Assembly (NCBI GenBank): GCA_033032865.1
Contig: JAWHQI010000170.1
Span: 2,849,001 to 2,913,000, forward strand
Direction of reading: 5' to 3'
DNA: 64,000 nt
From: Dactylorhiza incarnata
Lineage: Eukaryota > Streptophyta > Magnoliopsida > Asparagales > Orchidaceae
In this document: positions 22,596 through 32,990 of the stretch, in pieces
Numbering within the stretch: position 1 is the first letter of the stretch
Layout of the letters: each line of letters opens with the position of its first letter
Made by a program: the position numbers and the translations under genes
Notes under the pieces: generated by a model
What the model saw: only the letters and a program-made list of their open reading frames with translations
Told to the model about the DNA's origin: nothing
Databases searched by the model: none

Positions 22596-24066
22596 ATGGC
22601 GTCGTCCTTCACAACTCCAGCGTCTTCTTCTCAAAGTACGGCTTCGGTGGTGGAGCACAACCGTAGAGCCGGTATTTGAGAGCATTTCGACATGGTCCTA
22701 GTCGGCACCGAAAGAAAAGCGCACTGCAAGATGTGCTCGAAGTTGCTATCCATCAGCGGCAACTCGACGCTCGTTAGACACCAAAAATCTTGCGAGTCGA
22801 AACAAGCTCCTCCCGAGTCAAGTCAAGCTCAAATTTCTGGAGCAGGACAGATTTGGACGTACGATCAAATGCGACAGCGAGAGATGCATGCGAAGTTCGT
22901 CATCAAACGTGGGCTGCCAGTCAGCGTCTTCGACAATGACGACGGCACAGAGTACATACATGGGGGGCTTCAACCCAAATACCAAAAGGTTAGTAGAATT
23001 ACTTTAAGGCGCGACACGATTAGGTTATATTTAGAAGCAAAACAAGAATTAATTACGTATTTTGAAAATTTCGAAGGACGTGCGAGTCTAACGAGCGACG
23101 TTTGGACGAGTAATTTAAATTTAGGATTAGCTTATCTTTGCATCACTTGTCATTGGATTGATCCCATTTTGTGGGAGCTAAATAAACGCGTAATATGTTT
23201 TACGGGTTTTGAATTCCCGCACACGGCTATAACTTTATATAAGGTTATTATGAAATGTGCGCGGGAATTTAAAATTAACGATAAAATACTTAGTTTTTCT
23301 CTTGATAACGCCTCCAATAATGGCGTCGCAATTGAATTGTTAAAACGAGATTTAAAATCATTTCTCAACGGCGCGTTTTTTCATACTAGATGTGTTTGTC
23401 ACGTCCTAAATTTAGTGGTACAGGATAGTTTAAAGGCAATGTCACAATATATTAATAAAATTCGCGACATGTTAAAAGCTATTTATTGTACTAAACAACG
23501 AGCTCAAGATTTTAGAAAATTTTGTAAAGCACAAAATCAGAAATATTTGAAACCACAATTAGATATGCCTATTAGATAGAACTCAACCTATAAAATGTTA
23601 AAAAGAGCCCTTCTAAAAAAAGATATTCTAATGGAATATTATAGTTTACTTAATATTGAACACGGTTTAGGTGAAACTGATTGGACCATAATAGAATATT
23701 ATGTAGATATGTAGATTTACTAAAGTGTTTTTATAGGGTCACCGTTGCTTTATCTGGAGTGTATTATCCAACGAGCGCATTAGTAATTGAACATTTCGTA
23801 CATATCACAGAAAGATTTAGTTATTATAGCAAACACCAAGGTTGGGCTCCTTTAATTAAAGTAATGGAAGAAATTTTTTTAAAATATTATAGAGAAATAC
23901 CGCCTATGTTTTCGTGCGCCGCCGCTTTAAATCCGCTACTTAAATATGCTACAAGGACTACTTGGACAGCTTAAAGAGGAAACAACACATAACAGCATTG
24001 GAGGATAGCTCGGAGGAGATAGAAGACAAAATGCACGCGTTGAACTTGAATCTACAGGATGATTAA
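22596..24066 (+). pseudogene. hAT transposase (BED-finger type)
   Basis: The ATG at 22596 follows a (CT)n leader. A BED zinc finger (CKMCSKLL ... LVRHQKSC, about 22724-22795) is followed by the RNase H-like core with TSDVWTS (about 23094-23115) and DNASNN (about 23305), as in Ac-like plant enzymes. In-frame stops lie at 22677-22679 (TGA) and 23577-23579 (TAG, before NSTYKM), both at expected Trp positions. After about 23975 the hAT C-terminal dimerisation domain is missing, and only an acidic tail resumes near 24010-24066. The enzyme would cut and paste the element; this copy cannot. Confidence 0.85.
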
Positions 24067-24539
24067 ATCCGCAGTCCAATCTAAATATACTTTTTTTAAA
24101 ATATGTAAATTTTTTAATTAAATTTTATAAGAATCATAGTTTTTATAGGTTTGTATTTTCAATTTTGTATTTTGTACAAATGTACAACTTAAATTTTGTA
24201 ATATTTTAAATTTTTTGTTCCAAATTTTCAATATTATTAAAATTTTTTGTTCCAAATTTTTCGTTCAAATTGTTCAATATTATTTGTTCAAAATTTCATT
24301 ATTTATTATTTATAAAAATAAAAAATTAAAAAAATTAAAATTTAATTAAAAAAAAGAAAAAACCGGGCCGGCCCGGATCGGGCCCGAGACCGGCCCGGCT
24401 TGAAGGGCCGGAGCAGGCAGCACATTAGTGCTGCCTGCCCGGGCCGGGCCGGGCCGGCCCGGCCCGATGCAGGAAAAAGCCCGATCGGGCCCGGTCCAGG
24501 CCGGCCCGATTGGGCTTTATGTTCACGGCTACGCTCAGA

Positions 24540-25564
24540 GAACCAAGTTGGAGCCGAAAGCAAGGAAGTGTATCTTCATCGGCTACGATGTGCGGAAGAA
24601 GGGGTGGAAGTGCATGGATCCGTAGACCCACAAGTTCGTCGTCTCGCGCGACGTCGTGTTTGACGAACTGGTCTCCTACCAGGGAGTCTCTTCTGTGGTG
24701 CTGCCGGAGAGTGGAGAAGCTAGCAGGGAAGAAGAGAGGGTCACTGAGGACCCTACTGTGGAGTTGGAGCTATCTCCCAGTGCTCCATTGCCATCTGGCT
24801 CAGGAGGAGCTTCTGGCTCAGGGGGAGCCTCGAACTCAAGAAGCAGGGAGAGCACCGCTTCAGGAGGAGTTCAGAGAGGAGCTCAAGCAGAGGAGTCTAC
24901 CGGAGTGGTAGATAGTGGCCAAGCCTTGAGGAGGTCGAAGCGGACCATCGTCCCGCCTGCTCGCTATAAGGAGGGGAACTTCGTAAGTTTGGTCTCCTGC
25001 TTCTTCGCAGGACCACTCAACATGAAAGGAACCCTTGAGATGGGGTTGTCATATGAAGAGAAGTCTGACTTCAAGCTGCATGGGTACACGGATGCAGACT
25101 ACGGAGGTGACGCTGATGATCGCAAGTCGACATCAGGTTACGTGTTTTTGTGTGGAGCTGCTGCTATCTCGTGGTGTAGCAAGAAGCAGGACTCTATTTC
25201 CGTTTTTACCATGGAGGTCGAGTACAAGACGTCGTCCTTAGCAGCTCAGGAGTGTGTCTGGCTAAGGAGACTAGTGGAGGATGTGGACGAGGAGGTCAGC
25301 GGACCTACTGTGCTTCGCGGGGACAATGAGAGTGCATTGAAACTGGTAACCAATCCAGTGTGTCATGCAAGGACCAAGCACATAGAGATCGAGCATCGCT
25401 TCATCAGAGAGAAGGTGTTAGGTGGCTTGATCGCTGTGGAACATGTGCGGAGTGAAGGCAACCTTGCGGATATATTCACGAAGCCCCTATCTGCGGGGTC
25501 GTTCCGGAGGCTTCGCTCGTTGCTTGGAGTTGTTCCCGGAGCTCACTTCAAGGGGGAGTGTTAG
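24540..25564 (+). pseudogene. Copia pol 3' part: integrase tail and RNase H, no RT
   Basis: Continues the copia frame after the hAT with KCIFIGYD and SRDVVFDE (24540-24670), broken by a TAG at about 24624. A Ser/Gly-rich linker and RRSKRTIVPPARY follow. The frame then jumps at about 25010-25020 to the copia RNase H region (GYTDADYGGD, DRKSTSGYVF, WCSKKQ, HIEIEHRFIRE, NLADIFTKPL). The whole reverse transcriptase core that should lie between is absent. In the family the RNase H motif is usually followed by PPT and LTR, as here. The frame ends at TGTTAG, in the first bases of the 3' LTR. Confidence 0.9.
25550..25558 (+). promoter_or_regulatory. Copia polypurine tract
   Basis: AAGGGGGAG lies immediately before the 3' LTR start TGTTAG, the usual plus-strand primer position. 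Confidence 0.85.
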
Positions 25565-26199
25565 ATTTTTTGAAGTGAGCTAACGCCCGGCGCTAGCGCT
25601 ACCGCCGGCGTTAGCTCCTTCTCGCCCCCCCCCCCCCCCCTGTTTTGCCTATAAATAGAGGGGTACCCCCCTCTAAGAGCATGCATTCTGAAAGTGGCGA
25701 GTATCCTCTACTTTGAGCGAGTTAGAGATACCAGAGTGCTACCAGGCAAGCATCGAACTTGGAGTAAGTTCGGCAAGCGACCTAGGAAGAGTTACCTACT
25801 CGCGCGATACCGCCCGACGCTAGTGCTAGCGCTCGCGGTAGCGAGAAGAGGAGAAGCGGCGAGTAGCGAGTATCGACTAGCAGCGACTAGCGACTGAGGA
25901 GTGCGAGCAGCGAGCTTGCGAGTAGCAGAGCTAACACTGGGCATTAGCGTTAACGCCGGCGGTAGCGAGTAGCGAGTATCACCTGCGCGGTGTGCTCCGG
26001 AGGAGAAGTGGACCTTGTCCGTGACCAAGTTCTTTTCTACTTTTGGCTGTCGTGAATCAAGTTGGATGCAACTTGTATTCAGCCTTGTCCATTTGTAACT
26101 AGCTGTCAAGAATTATTATTGTGAAAGCTTATGTTCATCGTTTGGTGTCCTTATTCTCCTGTTGGTTGACGTGTTCTTCCGACTTCAAAATATTTCACA
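25559..26199 (+). mobile_element. Copia 3' LTR
   Basis: 641 bp, TGTTAG ... TTCACA. It matches the 5' LTR without the MITE. The TATA box is at 25649-25658. The C run just upstream (about 25625-25640) is much longer than in the 5' LTR, showing that the homopolymer grew in one copy. Confidence 0.92.
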
Positions 26200-26741
26200 A
26201 TATATATATAAAGATATATATACATATATCTATATATAATAAAGATGTTCTGATTTTGGAAGATGACAAAAGTCCTTCGCACATCGATAAATGACAAAAG
26301 TCATTCGCACATCAGGTTCTCCAGTTCTCAGCTGAAGCCATCCCCCGTCAACACTACACGCGTTGCATCGCTCTTCTTCTTCGACAACGCCGCTTCCGCT
26401 TCCTCTTTAGCAGCGACACCAAGCTGCTCACCGCTCTTCTTCGCGCCAGCTGCACTCTCCATTACTTCGTCAGGGGCATCTGACATTTCTCAATGCCCTC
26501 ACATCGTCGTCGTTGCTCTTCGTCCGGCTCTCCATTCTTGCATCGGCTGCTTTCCTCAGCCTCGCCTGGCCACCCTTCCGTGCCCTGCTGTTATCCCCTC
26601 CGACGACATCGACCCCCGATCGCTCGCTTTCCCCCCTTCGAATCGGTCATCCGGTAAGATCCCGCTCTCGCATCTTCATCCCTGCTCGATTTGTTTTCCG
26701 TTGCCGTTCTTCATCCCCCCCCCCCCTCTTCTCCTCTTCCC
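26200..26741. other. TA-rich flank then CT-rich exon-like sequence
   Basis: A (TA)n stretch is followed by about 450 bp of CT-rich sequence resembling a plant 5' leader, with CATCCGGTAAGATCC at about 26650 as a possible splice donor. Open frames exist (26263-26754) but no domain is recognised. It may be a promoter/leader fragment cut off by the gypsy remnant that follows. Confidence 0.3.
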
Positions 26742-27197
26742 TTATTTATTTTGATGGCCCCAGTCATGGCATTTCTCGGTCATGTCATTAGCAGCAGGAT
26801 TAGTGAAGACATCACACCAATCCTTGAAAATCTCCACGGTAAACTGCGCACCGTGCTCCCAGAAGAGCACTATCATCCTCATAATCCTTGTCATACCAGC
26901 CGGGGTAAACTGAGAAATCGGTCCGCAGAATCGAAACACCTCAACGACCTCATCCGAAGGAGGAAAACGGAACCCAACCTTCAAGCAACTCTCCGAAATT
27001 GTTATGAAGCCGCTCGGAGGGTTCTGGGCACGCTTCTCCTCTCGGGGAATCTTCACTTCAACGCTCGAGGGAAATCCCAAGAGCTTCCACCACATATCGA
27101 TCCACACATTGTTAAGGGTGGAGCGCAGTCGCATCGGCCTCGATTTGCCGCTCCGTTTTGAAGCCTGGAACAACAAAGAAAATATATAAAAGTGCAT
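26742..27197 (-). pseudogene. Antisense ORF of a Tat gypsy (plant transposon-protein domain), partial
   Basis: The 151-residue minus-strand frame contains GFRFPPSDEVVEVFRFCG, ISQFTPAGMTRIMRM and VLFWEHGA, which I recognise as the conserved block of the 'putative plant transposon protein' type found as an extra antisense ORF between pol and the 3' LTR in Tat-lineage elements. The element itself reads plus (PPT and LTR at 27830-29256), so the ORF is antisense, as in that lineage. The C-terminal half after the block is short and the start is uncertain (ATG at 27197 chosen only as the first). Its biochemical role is unknown. It could also be a captured host gene. Confidence 0.6.
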
Positions 27198-27829
27198 CTA
27201 GCGAAAGCCACGCGACGAACCCCAAACAAACACGCGCACCCGACTGAGAGCGTCATCCAAAAGCCCGGTCGCGTGCGCGCAATGGACGCGCCGACCGAGC
27301 ACTGGCCGCGCAGGCGCACCGGCCACGTGCGTGCTGGCCTTGCTCCGACCGTGCGCACGCCGGTCGCGCCCAGCCGCCCGCGCTGACCGACATCGGCCGC
27401 ACCCGCACTGGCCGCGCACCGACCGCGCATTGGCAGCGCGCGTGCGCCGGCCGCCCACCGGCAGAGCATGCGCAGCGGCCGCACCGACCAAGCGGACGCC
27501 GCGCGAGGGTCGTGCACCAGCCGATCGACGGCCATGCCCGCAATTCGCACAACGAAAAGCGTCGGTCGGCCGCGAGCACGCTGTCCGCACCGCGACCGAG
27601 CAGCGGACGTCCGTGCAAGTGCCTCTCAACCGCTGGCCACATGCATCCTGCATGTACTCGGGCCAAGCACCTTAGCACAATTCCCTCTTTTTTCCATTTT
27701 TCGTACAAAATTGGACAAGTGCTTACCTCCGACATAGCGTAATTCGCCTCCCGCATGCAAAATCTTCGAGTCAACGACAATAGAATAGGGAAAATCCTTC
27801 AAACTCTTTCAAACGACAAGGCGAACTTT
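27198..27829. repeat. GC-rich spacer of the Tat element
   Basis: About 430 bp of short degenerate GCGCACCGGCC/CCGACCG units (27240-27640) and then AT-richer sequence. Frames here on both strands encode Arg/Ala-rich repeats with no domain. Confidence 0.5.
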
Positions 27830-27847
27830 GAAGGTTTGGGGGGCAAG
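27830..27847 (+). promoter_or_regulatory. Tat polypurine tract
   Basis: GAAGGTTTGGGGGGCAAG directly precedes the LTR start TGATATGTACTC, the typical PPT position in Tat-type gypsies. Confidence 0.8.
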
Positions 27848-29256
27848 TGATATGTACTCGTTTATATAATCCTCCAATGGTAGGTTTAGCTGCATCACCA
27901 CCTTGAGAGTGGGGTTAGTGGGGGGGGGGGGGGGGGGGGGTGTTAACTCCCATGAAATGAGAGTGGGGAATAAACCGCCACAGCCTTATACGACAGCGAA
28001 GCCACACCCCGCCACCGCCGGTCGAGACCGCACGCCGCGTAGTGGGGGGCGGCCGAAACCGCACCCCACTTAGTGGGTTGTGGATCTAACCGCACCCCAC
28101 GTGGTGGGGTGCGGCCGGCGCCGCGCCCCCCACTGGGATGCGGCAGGCGCTGCGCCCCCTACGGGGGGTGCGGCCTGCACCGTGCCCCTCTCGCGGGGCG
28201 ACCGGGATGCAGACGCCCCTCCTTTTCAGTAGGGCGTGTGTTCCTGTATTGAGAGGCAAGGGCTTAAGCAGGCGCGTGCAATCACATTTTTGGCCTTCCA
28301 CCCGCAAAGCAAGCTAAGCGCGCTCAGAACACTCTCGTGTTCATTGCGCGCTCAAAATGCTCTCGTGTTTGTTGCGCGCTGAGAGCGCTCCCGAGTTTAT
28401 TGCATGCTCAGAACGCTTTCGTGTTCGTTGCGCGCTCAAAATGCTTCCGTGTTCGTTGCGCGCTCAGAACACTTCCACGTTTGTTACGCGTGCGACAATT
28501 AACTTTTTCCAATTTCCTAGATTGCAGGTCTAGTTCACTTCGCTTAACGTTATCAACGGAGCTGCCCAAATTGCCCAAGCTGACCGAACTTCCAGGGGGG
28601 AGACGGGAGTATCCAAAAAGTGGCGATCAGTGTGCTCTAAATCGGCCAACGTGATTCGTCCGTCAGGTGGTTACGGTGGTTACGACGGCGAAATTACCAG
28701 GCTACCTCTGCCCAAGGCTATAAAAGGAGTCCATGACCTTCATTTCAGGATACCTTGTCTTCTACGCCCGAGAGAGCTCATTTGAAGATTTCCTTGGAAT
28801 TCTCCTTCGGTACTTGAAGATCTCCTTCGACCTTCGATGACCTTCTTCGAATCTTCAAAGATCTCCTTCGAGCCTTCGAACATCTCCTTTGTGCCATCAA
28901 AGATCTTCCTTCAAGCTATGAAAGGCGACTCGAGAATCTCACTTCCGTTCCTAGAAAAGTACTTAGTTTCTCGAGAGGTGGTCTGTCACCCTTGAGATGC
29001 TCTCTCCCCACCATTGTAACGAGCAGTTGCTGTCACGCTCGGGTTCTCAAATTCTAATTGTAACAGACCAGAAGATAGCGGAATTTGGTCGGCACAGCTC
29101 CGACCGCGTGATTTTTCAGACTTTCCGGGTTTCCACGATAAAAAGTCTCCTTGTTAATTATTAACTCTCTTATTGACTGTTTGCGCGCTCGGCTCGCTCT
29201 CGAGCTAAGGTGGTTTAATTCGACCGGTCTACCAGAGCGTCGAGTGACCCGCAACA
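27848..29256 (+). mobile_element. Tat-type gypsy 3' LTR
   Basis: 1,409 bp, TGATATGTACTC ... GACCCGCAACA. U3 has a G run (about 27921-27940) and GGGGTGCGGCC-type repeats (27990-28210). The TATA box is at 28718-28727 (CTATAAAAGG), followed by TTCGA-rich repeats, the AACGAGC block, TTTTTCAGACTTTCCGGG and GACTGTTTGCGCGCTCG. These blocks recur in the same order in gypsy A, solo LTR E and LTR G. Confidence 0.85.
28318..28492 (+). repeat. U3 minisatellite, about 36-bp unit
   Basis: About five degenerate copies of GCGCGCTCAGAACGCTTTCG plus GTTCGTT, ending about 225 bp upstream of the TATA box. Related CGCTCAGAACGCTTTTG units occur at 61870-61940 in LTR G. Confidence 0.7.
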
Positions 29257-29329
29257 ACTTTAATATTTTTTTCTGAAGTCAGGAAACTATTTGAGGCTTT
29301 GAGTACAAATGCAGAGAAAATTTCATTCA

Positions 29330-29556
29330 CGCTCCGTTTAGTGCAGTTTTTTTGCTCCGATGAGTTTAGACAAAAACGTCAATGTCATAGAATTCATGTT
29401 TGACAAAGATAATGGTTATGACCGCCACCAAGAAAAGAAAACTAGTTTTGAACATAAAAGTGGTTGAAATTCCTTAGGTGAGGTTCGACATTCACGAACG
29501 ACGGTTCATATATAATCATCGGGTTCACGACCCACACTGTCGCGCCAAACGGAGCC
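29330..29556. mobile_element. MITE, GCTCCGTTT family (227 bp)
   Basis: Ends CGCTCCGTTTAGTGC and GCGCCAAACGGAGCC are inverted. The interior matches the split copy at 5275-6742. Non-coding. The target duplication is not clear. Confidence 0.65.
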
Positions 29557-29730
29557 TTCAATCACATGCTTTTGAAATTAGAATAACCATTTTTATTATT
29601 TATTTACAGAATATTCCAGCTTTTTGATAACACACTATGCTTGCATTTAAAATAAATATATATGAATTTTCTTTGTAGTTTTATTTGGACAATACCAATG
29701 TATTATACAGAATAATCCGCATGTAAGTCA

Positions 29731-30045
29731 ATGTCCAAGTTCTACAAGGATAATCTTGTTGGAGGTCTGCCACAAGGTAGATATGTAAAGGAAAACTCCT
29801 GTAGAGCCTGCCAATTGGATAAGCAAATTAGGGCATCATTTAAGAGATCAGATAAGAATGACTCCTTAAAAATTCTGTATCTTTTACACATGGATCTATT
29901 TGGACTAATTATTGTCCATAACTTAGGAGGAAATTCATACTCATTGGTCATTGTGAATTACATTGCCCATTTTAGTTTTGAGGCGATATACTCCAATTTT
30001 GTTTGTGAGATGGTGCGCCACTCAGATCTGCATTTCATATCATAA
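29731..30045 (+). pseudogene. Copia integrase fragment
   Basis: A frame of about 100 residues contains GLPQGRYVKENSCRACQLDK (GAG-pre-integrase CxxC half), LLHMDLFG (first integrase Asp), LGGNSYSLVIVNYIAHF, where the family has VDDxSR. It belongs to a different copia family from the one at 19-26 kb. The fragment has no LTR or other domain around it and is flanked by AT-rich DNA (29557-29730 and 30046-30279, nothing else seen). Confidence 0.8.
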
Positions 30046-30343
30046 GCATTTAGATCTCACCGCGCGACGTTAGTGTCCTCCCACGTTTCTCTGCGAGGAA
30101 GATGAAGCACCAATGTACGTGATAATAACAGATTGAAGTATGAAATATCTATTAAAAAGTATTAAACATTTAATCCAATTTACAAACATATTGGAGATTC
30201 CTCTCATCTAATCTTACAAGATAAAAGAGTCTGTTCGTTTGGACGAAAATGAACTCTTGGAATAGGAATTAAAGATATAATTCCTGATGGGGTTCCCCTT
30301 AAAATGGTCGAGTTGAGCCGGGCCGAGTGTTTCTCATTGCGGC

Positions 30344-30570
30344 TGTACCACCCGTAATTCGTCGAGATCAGAAAGGCCTAAGGAGACGGCTATTCGCAGA
30401 CCTCGCTTGGCGAGCAAGGGGCGAGTTTGACGAGGAATGGGTGAGCTTGGCGAGCAAGGGGCGAGGTTTGCGAGCAAGGGGCGAGCTTGGCGAGCAAGGG
30501 GCGAGCTTGTCGAGCAAGAAGCGAGCTTGGCGAGCTTGACGAGCAAGGGGCGAGCTTGGGCGAGTATGGC
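30344..30570 (+). repeat. Inverted U3 piece at the left end of element C
   Basis: These 227 bp are the reverse complement of the right part of the C LTR (compare 36045-36154 and 32433-32574): TGTACCACCCGTAATTCGTC, AGGAGACGGCTATTCGCAGACC, then GGCGAGCAAGGGGCGAGCTT units. At 30571 the sequence turns into the LTR body in normal direction (AGGAAAATTCAGACCCC), with the first about 10 bases of the LTR missing. Confidence 0.8.
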
Positions 30571-32574
30571 CAGGAAAATTCAGACCCCAAAATTTGGATC
30601 AATGTAGTCGGAGGCTACTCGCCCAGCAGTCCAACGAGATGACTTGGTTGACAACGATGAAAATGCTAGAAGAGCAACAAACAGGACCCCAGGTGCTGCG
30701 TCAGGGAGGTCCCATCACGTACCCGGAAGCTCAAGGGAGTCTCCCCTCCAAAACCAAAAATGGTCGAGCTTGGTACAAGGAAGGCAGGGACCTGGCGAGT
30801 ATCTCGCCTGAGGGGGTCAACCTCGTCCAAAAAGTCCTTCTTCTTGTACCCCTGGGGGTCTATTTATAGACAAATCCGGGGGGGGGGGGGGGGGGGGGTT
30901 TACTGATGAGTAATGAACATGGGTCTTCCTTTTTGATTTCATAAACTAACTTAAGCTGATCTTGTGTTTTCAGGTTTTCTGGGCATTTTGGGCAAAAAGT
31001 GCAAGTACACGCCCAAGGTCACGGGCGTGACCCATGAGCGTGTAACCTACGAGGTGTTCCAGACCAGTTTCCGCCACCCCGGGGTCATTCTGTGGAAATT
31101 CGCCAAGTACACGCCCCCAGGTCATGGGCGTGACCCAATGTCACGGTCGCGACTCGCCTCCTGCTCCCAGAACACGTCTGCCACGTCAATTAAAGTTACA
31201 CGCCCCCAGGTCACGGGCGTGACCAGGGGGCGTGACATCAGTTCACGGGCGTGACTCTCCCCGCGCTCCTTCCCGCCAAAGCTTCCCGCCAACAACGAAT
31301 TTTAGAGATTACACGCCCCAGGTCACGGGCGCGACCTAGGGGCGTGACACGCATGTAACACCTGCATTGAAGCCAGACGGCGTCTTCCCCACACCCAACA
31401 AATCACGCCCCTTACACGCCCCAGGGTCACGGGCGTTACCCAAGGGCGTGTAACACAAATTGTTCAGCTATTTAAAGGGTGCTTCTCGAGATGATCAAGA
31501 AGGAATTTTTAGGACTTAGACTCTTTATTTCTTGTTTCATTTTCCTGTTTTAAGTAGTTTCTTATATTTCTCTTTAATCTTGTACTTGCAGTTTTCAATT
31601 CAATAGTTGTAACTTTCAATTCTTAGTTTGTAATTCCCTTTGCATCGATTAATAAAATAGTTCTTATTTCTTTCATTCTCTTCTTCCTTCTTCATGTATC
31701 CTTTTATTTCTTTTGATTCCTCCATCTCCATGAGTAACTAAATTTCTATTACTACTCAATCGAGATGATCCAAGGAATACTATAAGTCATGAATTAATTT
31801 AGAGTTGCTCTTTATTTTTTCTAAAAAACTTAAGATTTATCTTTGATTTTAAGATAACGAGATTATATTTTCGATATATAATTCTTGTTCTTGTTTTCGT
31901 ATTTTAGTTAGCCGAGAGGCTCGTAATACGAATCGATCACTCAAGAATAAAGAAGAGTAGAATGCAACCCTCGAGAGAGGACGATGTTACCCTTCCGGAT
32001 TGGAGTAAAAGCCAATAGCGGGATTCACCTCGTAAAGCGAGCTTTATGAGTTTCGATTATAGAACGAAAGTTCGATTGATCAACCTAATCTCAGGTGAAC
32101 GTATTCCTCGAGAGAGGTGCGTTCATAATTCAGGAATCTCCACGGTCAAGGCTATTTTAGTAAGAGAATGTGATTTTATTCTTTCGTCTTATTTTTATCT
32201 CCGAGGTGATTCAAGGATCGAGTGCTAATCTTCCTCATCGTTTAATCTTATTTTAATTTCTCTTTTGCAAAACAAACCCAAAATATTATTGATAAAATAA
32301 TAAAGATTTTCTGAAGTAAAAGTACTCAACCGCCCCGAGTCTAATACGACCTTGGTTTCTATAACCTATACTACATTCGATACGGTACATTTGTCGTTGT
32401 CGTTTGTAGACATAGTTTTGCGCATCAGTTACCTGACCATACTCTCCCATACTCGCCCAAGCTCGTCCCTTGCTCGCCAAGCTCGCCCCTTGCTCGCCAC
32501 TTGCTCGCCAAGCGAGGTCTGCGAATAACCGTCTCCTTAGGCCTTTCAGATCTCGACGAATTACGGATGATACA
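30571..32574 (-). mobile_element. Element C left (3') LTR body, interrupted by solo LTR F
   Basis: 30571-30898 matches 35722-36040 of the right LTR (GGATCAATGTAGTCGGAGGC, TCTATTTATAGACAAATCC, G run). After the insertion it resumes at 32433 (CTGACCATACTC) and ends TTACGGATGATACA at 32574. TATA (minus) is at 30859-30868, next to a G run of about 20. Confidence 0.75.
30904..32427 (+). mobile_element. Solo LTR 'F' (1,524 bp)
   Basis: It runs TGATGAGTAATGAAC ... TTTGCGCATCA, flanked by TTTAC and GTTAC (one mismatch), and it interrupts the C LTR at a site that is continuous in the right LTR. No coding region and no PBS, so it is a solo LTR. A TATA-like CTATTTAAAG is at about 31469-31478. The 450 bp upstream contain at least five copies of a CACGGGCGTGAC motif with CACGCCC partners. 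Family probably gypsy; not recognised more closely. Confidence 0.75.
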
Positions 32575-32599
32575 CAATCCCCATTTTTTTCGAGTTCCC

Positions 32600-32990
32600 T
32601 CGCGAGGTCGAAAAAACAATGTTGAACCCGTGGTCCGGAGAGATGGGTACTAGAGAGTAAATGTGCGAGGTCCTTCCCAGGAGGGGATCTCAACTGTAGG
32701 AGGAAAAAGAGTCGATACCTCGCCGAGCTTAACTGGAGGAAGAGAGAACGCCGACACTTCACGGGAGCCGAGCTCAACTGGAGGCGGATACATGGTCGAA
32801 ACCTTCTAGGAGTCGAGCTCAACTAGAGGCGGAGAGAAGGTCGACACCTCATAGGAGCCGAGCTCAACTGGAGGCGGAGAGAAGGTCGACACCTTCTAGG
32901 AGCCGAGCTCAACTAGAGGCGGATACAAGGTCGACACCTTCTAGGATCCGAGCTCAACTAGAGGTGGAGAGAAGGTCGGCATTGTAACAC
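32600..32990. repeat. Tandem repeats next to the C 3' LTR
   Basis: Units of about 54 bp built on GGAGCCGAGCTCAACTGGAGGCGG and AGAAGGTCGACACCTTCTA, most regular at 32760-32980. A related GAGCCGAGCTCAACTGGAGG occurs at the same relative place in element D (54493-54560). Confidence 0.7.

Larger units (their letters stand above)
22096..24531 (+). mobile_element. hAT transposon (2,436 bp) inside the copia element
   Basis: The ends TAGTCCTGAACAAAAAAACC and TAGCCGTGAACATAAAGCCC (right end as complement) are imperfect inverted repeats. A perfect 8-bp duplication CGCTCAGA flanks the element (22088-22095 and 24532-24539). Subterminal regions are packed with GGGCCGG/CCGGCCC blocks. Removing the element and one duplication rejoins the copia frame as DAQ-RTK, so the insertion postdates an otherwise continuous frame here. 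The transposase is decayed. Confidence 0.92.
19048..26199 (+). mobile_element. Ty1/copia element lacking its RT domain, with two nested insertions
   Basis: Two related LTRs (906 bp with an insertion, and 641 bp) enclose PBS, gag, protease, integrase, an RNase H remnant and PPT in copia order. The flanks ATATT and ATATA are a near-perfect 5-bp duplication. It is interrupted in the 5' LTR by a CACTA-like MITE and in the integrase C-terminal region by a hAT element. Stops, a frameshift and loss of RT make it immobile on its own. Confidence 0.9.
26742..29256 (+). mobile_element. 3' end of a Tat-type gypsy (antisense ORF, PPT, LTR)
   Basis: An antisense ORF, a GC-rich spacer, a PPT and a 1.4-kb LTR follow in the order known for Tat-lineage elements 3' of pol. 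Gag, pol and the 5' LTR are missing, so the left boundary is a truncation of unknown exact position. Confidence 0.75.

Noticed and set aside
26263..26791. 163- and 92-residue frames as a Ser/Pro-rich protein
   Set aside because: CT-rich leader-like sequence gives such frames by composition; no motif seen.
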